A stretch of DNA of 10,544 nucleotides from positions 1-10,544 of the forward strand of contig PCVM01000032.1 of the NCBI GenBank assembly GCA_002796045.1. The letters are read 5' to 3'. This document shows positions 5,336-10,544 of the stretch, piece by piece. This stretch comes from Candidatus Roizmanbacteria bacterium CG11_big_fil_rev_8_21_14_0_20_36_8 (GTDB lineage: Bacteria > Patescibacteriota > Microgenomatia > UBA1406 > GWC2-37-13). The number at the start of each line of letters is the position of its first letter. The stretch's first letter is position 1. The translations under genes were made by a program, and so were the position numbers. The notes under the pieces were generated by a model, which was given only the letters and a program-made list of their open reading frames with translations, did not search any database and had not been told where the DNA came from.

Positions 5336-7555
5336 ATGAAACAGTACGAAACAGCCATTGATGTCAATGGTCAAGAATTCAAACTTCAGTTTGGAAAATT
5401 AGCACATGCAGCTACAACATCGGTTTTTGCCTCAATGGGGGAAACATGCGTAATGGTCGCCCTTACAATCGGTCGTGAAAAAAACGATCTTGATTATTTT
5501 CCATTGCAGATAGTATATGATGAAAAACTTTATGCCGGAGGAATAATTAAAGGCTCACGATGGGTAAAACGTGAAGGAAAGCCTACAGACGATGCGATTC
5601 TTACTGGTCGGGTTATAGATCGATCAGTCAGACCATTTTTCCCTAAAAGTTATCGTCGAGAAGTGCAGATTGTTATCACGCTTATGTCTGTCGACAAAGT
5701 TAACGATCCAGAAGTGCTAGCAACCAATGCAGTTTCAGCAGCTCTTCATGTTTCGCCAGCACCTTGGAAAGGTCCAATTGCTGCGACACGTATTGCTTGT
5801 ATGAAGGGTGATGCTCCAGAAGTAAAGTACATTATTAATCCTGATGAACAAACAAAACCTGATTTTTCGATGGATTTATTTGTAACATCAAATAATGACA
5901 AAGTCGTAATGCTTGAAGCGGCTGCATCTGAAGTATCTGATGAAGTTGTCAAAGAAGGAATAAAAGTAGCAAAGATTCAAAACTTAAAACTTATCAAATT
6001 TATCAACTCCTTACGAGAAAAAATTGGGATGGAAAAAGAAGTTATCGAAGAAAAAGCAGTTTCTGACGATCTTCGTAAACTACTTTCAGGTTCATACAAC
6101 CAAGAATTAAAAGACATTCTCGAATATAAACTAGCACGCGAGTATGATGACGGCTCTATGACCCGTGAAGTTATCAAAAAAATTCTAGAAAAGGAAGAAG
6201 TGGAATATGTTGAAAAAGATTTTGAAAGTGCAATTGACTATCTAACAAAAGAAATGATTCGAACTAACACGACTACGACTGGAAAAAGAGTCGATGGTCG
6301 TGGGATCGATGATATTCGTGAACTTGGTGCTGAGGTTGGAATCCTTCCTCGCACTCATGGAACAGGGCTTTTTCATCGTGGAGATACCCAAGTGCTGTCA
6401 GTTGCAACTTTAGGATCACCGGGACTCGAACAGCTTATTGAAGGTCCAGAAGGTCAAGAGAAAAAAAGATACATTCATCATTATAATTTTCCACCCTACT
6501 CAGTGGGTGAGGTAGGAAGAGTTGGATTTCCTTCAAGGCGTGAGATAGGTCATGGAGCATTGGCTGAAAAAGCAATACTTCCTGTTTTACCTACAAAGGA
6601 AGAGTTTCCCTATGTCATACGAGTTGTTTCGGAAGTTTTAACTTCTAATGGATCGACTTCTATGGCTTCGACCTGCGGATCATCGCTAGCGCTCATGGAT
6701 GCTGGAGTCCCTATCAAAAGACCTGTAGCAGGAATTGCAATGGGCATCATGTCCAAGTCGGACGACGAATATGTCATCTTGACGGACATTATGGGAATTG
6801 AAGATTTCTCTGGAGAAATGGACTTTAAAGTAACTGGAACAACTGAAGGTATTACAGCAATACAACTTGATGTTAAAAATATGGGTCTTACAGATGTGAT
6901 GATTGATGAAATTCTTGATCGTGCAAAGAAAGCTAGGCTAAAAATTATCGATGTCATGAATAAAGCAATCGATGCACCACGTGTGTCAGTTTCAAAATAT
7001 GCGCCTTCAATCCAAGAAGTCCAGGTAGACAAAGAGGACATTGGCACTGTGATAGGACCTGGAGGGAAAATGATTCGTGGAATTATCGAACAAACTGGAA
7101 CTGAAGTAAATGTCGATGATGATGGAAGAGTTACAGTTTCTGGAGTTGATCGAGCGAAGGTCGAAGAAGCTGTCCAAATAATCAAGGACTTAGTAAGAAG
7201 TGTTGAAATAGGCGAAGAGTTCTCTGGGGAAGTTAAAAGACTTATGAATTTTGGAGCATTTGTTGAATTTTTGCCTGGTAAGGAGGGACTTGTTCATGTT
7301 TCAAAAATGAGCTCAGGTTTTGTCAAAGATCCAGCAGATATCGTCAAGGAAGGTGATAAGGTTAAAGTAAAAGTACTAGAAGTTGACAGTCAAGGACGTA
7401 TCAATCTTCAAATGACAGAATTACCAGATGGAACCCCAGTTGTAATCGAGGAGTCTCAGTTTCAAGATCGTCCTCCACGCCGAGATGGAAATTCAAGAGG
7501 TGGAAGGTCTTATGGATCTGATCGACGAGATGACCGACACAGATCAAGACGTTAA
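5336..7555 (+). CDS. pnp: Polynucleotide phosphorylase (polyribonucleotide nucleotidyltransferase)
   Basis: Phosphate-dependent 3'-to-5' exoribonuclease that also adds tails in reverse; a trimer active in cytoplasmic mRNA decay. The 739-residue protein has the full layout: first RNase PH-like domain (about 5-140), helical linker domain (about 240-305), second RNase PH-like domain (about 315-540), KH domain (about 555-615) with GPGG at 574-577, and S1 domain (about 625-695). The catalytic acids and lysine of E. coli (Asp486, Asp492, Lys494) align with Asp490, Asp496 and Lys498 in 'GIEDFSGEMDFKV'. Phosphate-site motifs such as 'FPSRREIGHGALAEKA' and 'TSNGSTSMA' are intact. The last 30 residues form a low-complexity Arg/Asp/Gly tail, likely disordered and RNA-binding. 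ATG 5336 fits the family N-terminus. It is probably expressed with rpsO, and a strong terminator follows 37 bp after its stop. Confidence 0.98.
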   Translation: MKQYETAIDVNGQEFKLQFGKLAHAATTSVFASMGETCVMVALTIGREKNDLDYFPLQIVYDEKLYAGGIIKGSRWVKREGKPTDDAILTGRVIDRSVRPFFPKSYRREVQIVITLMSVDKVNDPEVLATNAVSAALHVSPAPWKGPIAATRIACMKGDAPEVKYIINPDEQTKPDFSMDLFVTSNNDKVVMLEAAASEVSDEVVKEGIKVAKIQNLKLIKFINSLREKIGMEKEVIEEKAVSDDLRKLLSGSYNQELKDILEYKLAREYDDGSMTREVIKKILEKEEVEYVEKDFESAIDYLTKEMIRTNTTTTGKRVDGRGIDDIRELGAEVGILPRTHGTGLFHRGDTQVLSVATLGSPGLEQLIEGPEGQEKKRYIHHYNFPPYSVGEVGRVGFPSRREIGHGALAEKAILPVLPTKEEFPYVIRVVSEVLTSNGSTSMASTCGSSLALMDAGVPIKRPVAGIAMGIMSKSDDEYVILTDIMGIEDFSGEMDFKVTGTTEGITAIQLDVKNMGLTDVMIDEILDRAKKARLKIIDVMNKAIDAPRVSVSKYAPSIQEVQVDKEDIGTVIGPGGKMIRGIIEQTGTEVNVDDDGRVTVSGVDRAKVEEAVQIIKDLVRSVEIGEEFSGEVKRLMNFGAFVEFLPGKEGLVHVSKMSSGFVKDPADIVKEGDKVKVKVLEVDSQGRINLQMTELPDGTPVVIEESQFQDRPPRRDGNSRGGRSYGSDRRDDRHRSRR

Positions 7556-7592
7556 AAAAACGTTAATTAGTAATTATTTGTTAATAAAATTG

Positions 7593-7622
7593 AGCCTCGC
7601 TTTATCTAGCGGGGCTTTTTTT
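7593..7622 (+). terminator. Intrinsic terminator after pnp
   Basis: A 9-bp stem AGCCTCGCT / AGCGGGGCT (7593-7601 and 7608-7616, one G-T wobble) with loop TTATCT runs directly into seven T's (7616-7622). It is the only classical terminator in the window and separates the rpsO-pnp unit from ftsK. Confidence 0.92.
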
Positions 7623-7625
7623 GTA

Positions 7626-7655
7626 TTTACAACAAGTCCTTGCGCGTGATATGAT
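7626..7655 (+). promoter_or_regulatory. Probable promoter for ftsK
   Basis: TTTACA (7626-7631, 5 of 6 to TTGACA), an 18-bp spacer and an extended -10, TGaTATGAT (7647-7655). Transcription would start near 7662, about 45 nt before ATG 7707. Its place just after the pnp terminator supports independent transcription of ftsK. Confidence 0.6.
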
Positions 7656-7706
7656 TATGAATATCTGTAGATAGGTACAATTGATTTGTTAAATAATAAA
7701 TATATT

Positions 7707-9854
7707 ATGGGTCGAAGAAAAAAATCGTGGGTCTCGAAATTTAAGGTGAATAATAGGACAATATTTAATATCATTGGCTTTTTTATGATATTGATTGGTC
7801 TAATAATGCTTGCTTCGTTTTCACAACTCTTGTCACCAAGGCCAGACGCGTATGTTCTTGCGCGAATTAATGACCAATTATTATTTATGTTTGGAGGACT
7901 GTCGATATTCATGCCATTTATAATAATGCTATTAGCAGGGCACCTATTCAATTCAAAAAAACTAAAATTTATCCAGTTTCATGTCACTTTGGGATCGATA
8001 ATCCTCATTATTTCACTTCTTGGTCTGTTTCGATCGGGTTTTGTTGGAAAAGCGATTTTTGATAATTTAATCTCGGATTTTTCAGCTATGGGAGCATTAT
8101 CAATTCTTATTGTAGGTTTTGTTATTGGATTGATATTATTTCTTGATACCTCAATTGATATAATTTTATTGACGTTTGTGTCATTTTTTAAACCTCTAAT
8201 TTTTGTAATTAAGAAGATTTCCAGTGTTAAACCAAAACTCAAAAATAATAAAGACAAATCTAAAGATGCAACATCTGACTTTATTCGTGATCAGGCAATT
8301 TTAAACAAACCAGTCGCAGTGAATCCGCAACCAATTTCTCAAAATAAAGCTTCAAATTCTGCTAGTACTGCATTTTCAGCAGATAATCTTTCGATCAAAC
8401 CAGTAGTTCAGAGTACATCTTCTACTTGGGTTTATCCTCCAAATACTCTCTTGAATACTGTTAAACAAACAGATGCGGATCGTGGAGACGTGAAAGAAAA
8501 TGCGCATATTATTGAAAAAACTCTCGATAGCTTTGGGATGAGGACGCGTGTCGTTGAGGTGAACTATGGTCCGACTGTGACCCAGTATGCGATTGAGATA
8601 ACAATGGGAACAAAGCTTTCAAAAATTACTACTTTAGCAAATGATCTGGCACTTGCACTAGCGGCACCGACTGGAATGATACGTATTGAAGCTCCAATTC
8701 CTGGAAGATCACTTGTTGGAATTGAGATTCCAAATAAGAGACCACAACTTGTTACATTGCGACAACTCATGAGTGAAGGTCCACTTTCCAAAAAAGGTGG
8801 AGATCCGCTCATTGTTCCTCTGGGCCTTGATGTCGGTGGTACTTCCTTGACTGCAAGTATTTCAAATATGCCCCATGTTCTGATTGCTGGGACTACAGGT
8901 TCTGGAAAGTCTGTGATGTTGAATGCTTGGATTACAACACTTATGATGCGCACAAGACCTGACGAACTTCGGATGATTTTAGTCGATCCAAAACAAGTAG
9001 AAATGGTTCAGTACAACGGATCGCCTCATTTATTGACAGATGTCATTACAGATCCTGCTAAAGTTGTCTCAGCTCTGCGTTGGTGTGTTGGAGAGATGGA
9101 AGCACGCTACAAAATTTTAGCAAAAGCTGGAGTAAGAAATCTTGAGAGTTACAATAAAATCGAAGAAATCGAGTCAAAGCCGTATATCATTTTTGTTATC
9201 GACGAACTAGCAGACCTTATGATGTATGCGGCAAATGACGTCGAAAATATGATTACTCGTATTGCTCAAAAAGCTCGTGCTGTAGGAATTCATTTGGTTC
9301 TGACTACTCAGAGGCCATCTGTTGATGTTATAACGGGTCTTATGAAGGCAAATATTCCAAGTAGGCTTGCATTTAATGTTTCTTCTATGGTTGACTCCAG
9401 AGTCATTATAGATATGCCAGGCGCTGAAAAGCTCCTAGGACGTGGAGATATGTTTTACCTTCCACCCGATCAGGCAAAGCCAAGACGTATTCAAGGGCCA
9501 TTTTTGACCGAACAAGAAGTAGGGGATGTCGTCAAATTTCTAAAATCTCAAGTTCCAGTTGTACAATACACGGATGAAATTACAGAAGATGACAAAATAA
9601 AAATTGGTGGAGCTTCAGGCTTAGGTGGAGGTGGGGGAGAAAATCGCGATGAGTATTTTAACGATGCGATCGCTCTTCTTGCCCAAGCTGATAAAGCTTC
9701 AGCATCTCTCCTTCAAAGAAAATTACGAGTAGGCTACGCACGTGCGGCACGAATTCTTGATGAGCTTGAAGAAGAGGGATATGTCACTGTTGCCCAAGGT
9801 TCAAAACCAAGAGAGATCATTAAAGAAAGATTTCAACAGGATATGGAGGAATAG
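7707..9854 (+). CDS. ftsK: DNA translocase FtsK/SpoIIIE
   Basis: Septum-located hexameric motor that pumps chromosome ends through the closing division site. The 715-residue protein starts with a basic tail ('MGRRKKSW') and four or five membrane helices (about 18-42, 58-82, 92-108, 128-148 and perhaps 151-168). A short Ser/Asn/Lys/Gln-rich linker (about 170-240) follows, far shorter than the E. coli linker. The alpha domain is at about 245-350. The RecA-like beta domain carries Walker A 'GTTGSGKS' (395-402), 'MILVDPKQVEM' (423-433), Walker B 'IIFVIDELADLM' (494-505; Asp499, Glu500) and 'VLTTQRPSVDVITG' (531-544). A glycine-rich hinge (634-644) leads to the gamma winged-helix domain (about 650-712, 'ASLLQRKLRVGYARAARIL'), which in the family reads polar DNA motifs. 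ATG 7707 is chosen; an in-frame TTG at 7686 would add seven residues. It follows its own promoter after the pnp terminator. Confidence 0.97.
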   Translation: MGRRKKSWVSKFKVNNRTIFNIIGFFMILIGLIMLASFSQLLSPRPDAYVLARINDQLLFMFGGLSIFMPFIIMLLAGHLFNSKKLKFIQFHVTLGSIILIISLLGLFRSGFVGKAIFDNLISDFSAMGALSILIVGFVIGLILFLDTSIDIILLTFVSFFKPLIFVIKKISSVKPKLKNNKDKSKDATSDFIRDQAILNKPVAVNPQPISQNKASNSASTAFSADNLSIKPVVQSTSSTWVYPPNTLLNTVKQTDADRGDVKENAHIIEKTLDSFGMRTRVVEVNYGPTVTQYAIEITMGTKLSKITTLANDLALALAAPTGMIRIEAPIPGRSLVGIEIPNKRPQLVTLRQLMSEGPLSKKGGDPLIVPLGLDVGGTSLTASISNMPHVLIAGTTGSGKSVMLNAWITTLMMRTRPDELRMILVDPKQVEMVQYNGSPHLLTDVITDPAKVVSALRWCVGEMEARYKILAKAGVRNLESYNKIEEIESKPYIIFVIDELADLMMYAANDVENMITRIAQKARAVGIHLVLTTQRPSVDVITGLMKANIPSRLAFNVSSMVDSRVIIDMPGAEKLLGRGDMFYLPPDQAKPRRIQGPFLTEQEVGDVVKFLKSQVPVVQYTDEITEDDKIKIGGASGLGGGGGENRDEYFNDAIALLAQADKASASLLQRKLRVGYARAARILDELEEEGYVTVAQGSKPREIIKERFQQDMEE

Positions 9855-9890
9855 ACGCAATCTTAATAAAGTATTCAAAACAACCTGTAG

Positions 9891-9896
9891 TATAAT
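9891..9896 (+). promoter_or_regulatory. -10-like TATAAT before the nucleotidyltransferase-like gene
   Basis: A perfect TATAAT ends 11 nt before ATG 9908, giving a leader of about 4 nt if used. No good -35 is seen at normal spacing. It lies in the 53-bp gap after ftsK, and no Shine-Dalgarno is present. Confidence 0.45.
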
Positions 9897-9907
9897 GTTG
9901 CTTATCT

Positions 9908-10432
9908 ATGACAGAATCTGCCACTGTTGTCACATTAAAAACAGTAGACGTTGTGCTAGGATTACCATGGATGGTGTGTTTAGATGAATTATTGATTCGT
10001 TGTCCTCAGAAGTTAACTGAATATGGACCAAACTACATTATTGAAGGAGGAGCGGCAATCTCTCTTCTTAACCCAAATAAACGTTTAGCCCCAAACGATG
10101 TCGATTTATTAATATTTGACGAAGAAGATAATCGTGCAATTAAAAGTCAAAAATTTAATTTGTGCGATATTCACGATCCTAAGAGGTGGTTTTGTGACAG
10201 GAATATACCCTTTACCGATAATGGACTCCGCTACCTACAGAGATCATTTTTACAGGTGCCATTAACCGAGAGCGGATTCAATGTCTTTGTTCTAAATCCC
10301 CCAATTCTTTATGCGAGTAAAATTTTTCACTTTAGAGAATTGAGACCAAAAGATTTATTCGATTTGATGATTCTTAATGTTGGGAAAGGTGATATCGACA
10401 CAGCGCTAAATGGATTACGTGGAGAATTGTAA
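9908..10432 (+). CDS. Nucleotidyltransferase-fold protein, AbiEii-like (tentative)
   Basis: This 174-residue soluble protein has the signature of the polymerase-beta-type nucleotidyltransferase fold: 'IIEGGAAISLL' (44-54, Gly47-Gly48), a spacer with Arg59, and 'NDVDLLIF' (63-70) giving the metal-binding pair Asp64 and Asp66. Further on, 'ILYASKIFHFRELRPKDLFD' (133-152) resembles the 'K...R...KDxxDL' helix region typical of AbiEii-type and related minimal nucleotidyltransferases. In that family the enzymes transfer nucleotides to tRNA or protein targets; some are toxins of type IV toxin-antitoxin systems. Here no antitoxin-like partner is adjacent: ftsK is 53 bp upstream and the convergent mltG-like gene 16 bp downstream. 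It may be a non-toxic housekeeping or orphan member. Fold assignment is fairly firm from motifs; substrate and role are unknown. It probably has its own promoter. Confidence 0.7.
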   Translation: MTESATVVTLKTVDVVLGLPWMVCLDELLIRCPQKLTEYGPNYIIEGGAAISLLNPNKRLAPNDVDLLIFDEEDNRAIKSQKFNLCDIHDPKRWFCDRNIPFTDNGLRYLQRSFLQVPLTESGFNVFVLNPPILYASKIFHFRELRPKDLFDLMILNVGKGDIDTALNGLRGEL

Positions 10433-10448
10433 TTTATTCAATACTCCA

Positions 10449-10544
10449 CTATAAATACTTCTCAATTTTCGCCTGGTGTTCTTCGTAAGTTTTTGAGTAA
10501 TAAGTGTGACCCGCGTCATCTGATAAATAAAACTGATACGGAGT
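10449..10544 (-). CDS. mltG: C-terminal end of endolytic murein transglycosylase MltG (partial)
   Basis: The reverse strand is open from the right edge to TAG at 10449-10451, giving 31 residues. They match the usual end of MltG (YceG-like): an aromatic 'YQFYLSDDAGHTYYSKTYEE' segment and the 'EEHQAKIEKYL' finish, comparable to the family pattern YLYFV...dG.H.FS.T..EHN..V.KY. MltG is a single-pass membrane enzyme that cuts nascent glycan strands and ends their growth. The catalytic Glu and LysM-like parts are outside the window. It converges on the nucleotidyltransferase-like gene with 16 bp between the two stop codons and no visible terminator. The call rests on a short segment. Confidence 0.75.
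   Translation of the reverse strand, partial: TPYQFYLSDDAGHTYYSKTYEEHQAKIEKYL

Noticed and set aside
6610..7185. 191-codon open frame on the reverse strand
   Set aside because: It lies wholly inside pnp, antisense to the conserved second PH, KH and S1-start regions; the Ser/Ile/Thr-rich translation looks like a complement of coding sequence, not a protein.
7655..7951. 98-codon reverse open frame at the ftsK start
   Set aside because: Antisense to the membrane-helix region of ftsK and its promoter; no supporting features.
8564..8953. 129-codon open frame on the reverse strand
   Set aside because: Antisense to the alpha and beta domains of ftsK, with no motif and no independent signals.
9742..9987. 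81-codon forward open frame bridging ftsK and the next gene
   Set aside because: Out of frame with both the well-supported FtsK gamma domain and the nucleotidyltransferase-like gene it overlaps.
9908..10544. Toxin-antitoxin or phage-defence module suggested by the AbiEii-like gene
   Set aside because: No partner gene is next to it: upstream is ftsK and downstream is the end of an mltG-like gene, so a defence system is not supported by this window.

Overview
The window reads as a compact, AT-rich bacterial chromosome segment, most likely from the Candidate Phyla Radiation (Patescibacteria) and probably Microgenomates-like. This rests on the style of the proteins (a short 470-residue MetRS, a 715-residue FtsK, a PBP1A with an 'NRTPVKL' segment), the tight gene packing, and the absence of a convincing Shine-Dalgarno motif before any start. 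metG ends in TGA, which argues for the standard code 11 and against the UGA=Gly lineages (Gracilibacteria, Absconditabacteria). The taxonomy is inference. There is no sign of a phage, transposon, CRISPR array, tRNA or rRNA.

Left half, minus strand, read from about 4830 down to 1: a small four-helix membrane protein of unknown function, whose end overlaps the start of metG by 11 bp; metG (methionyl-tRNA synthetase); a 317-residue soluble protein I do not recognise; and a bifunctional class A penicillin-binding protein (PBP1A) that runs off the left edge. All are co-directional, but the unknown protein and PBP1A each have a -10-like box just upstream of the start codon.

Right half, plus strand, from a divergent promoter region at about 4800-4865: rpsO (ribosomal protein uS15); a 179-bp spacer holding a 74-nt near-continuous hairpin; pnp (polynucleotide phosphorylase); an intrinsic terminator; a fresh promoter; ftsK (DNA translocase); and a small orphan nucleotidyltransferase-fold gene. 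The right edge carries the last 31 codons of a convergent gene that looks like mltG (endolytic murein transglycosylase).

The genes fall into translation and RNA turnover (metG, rpsO, pnp), chromosome segregation and division (ftsK) and peptidoglycan synthesis and processing (PBP1A, mltG). The window is mostly conserved housekeeping. The points most worth a second look are the long hairpin before pnp, the -10 boxes lying 6 to 11 nt from start codons (possible leaderless mRNAs), altered methionine-pocket residues in MetRS, and three genes without firm function: the four-helix membrane protein, the 317-residue protein and the lone nucleotidyltransferase-like protein.
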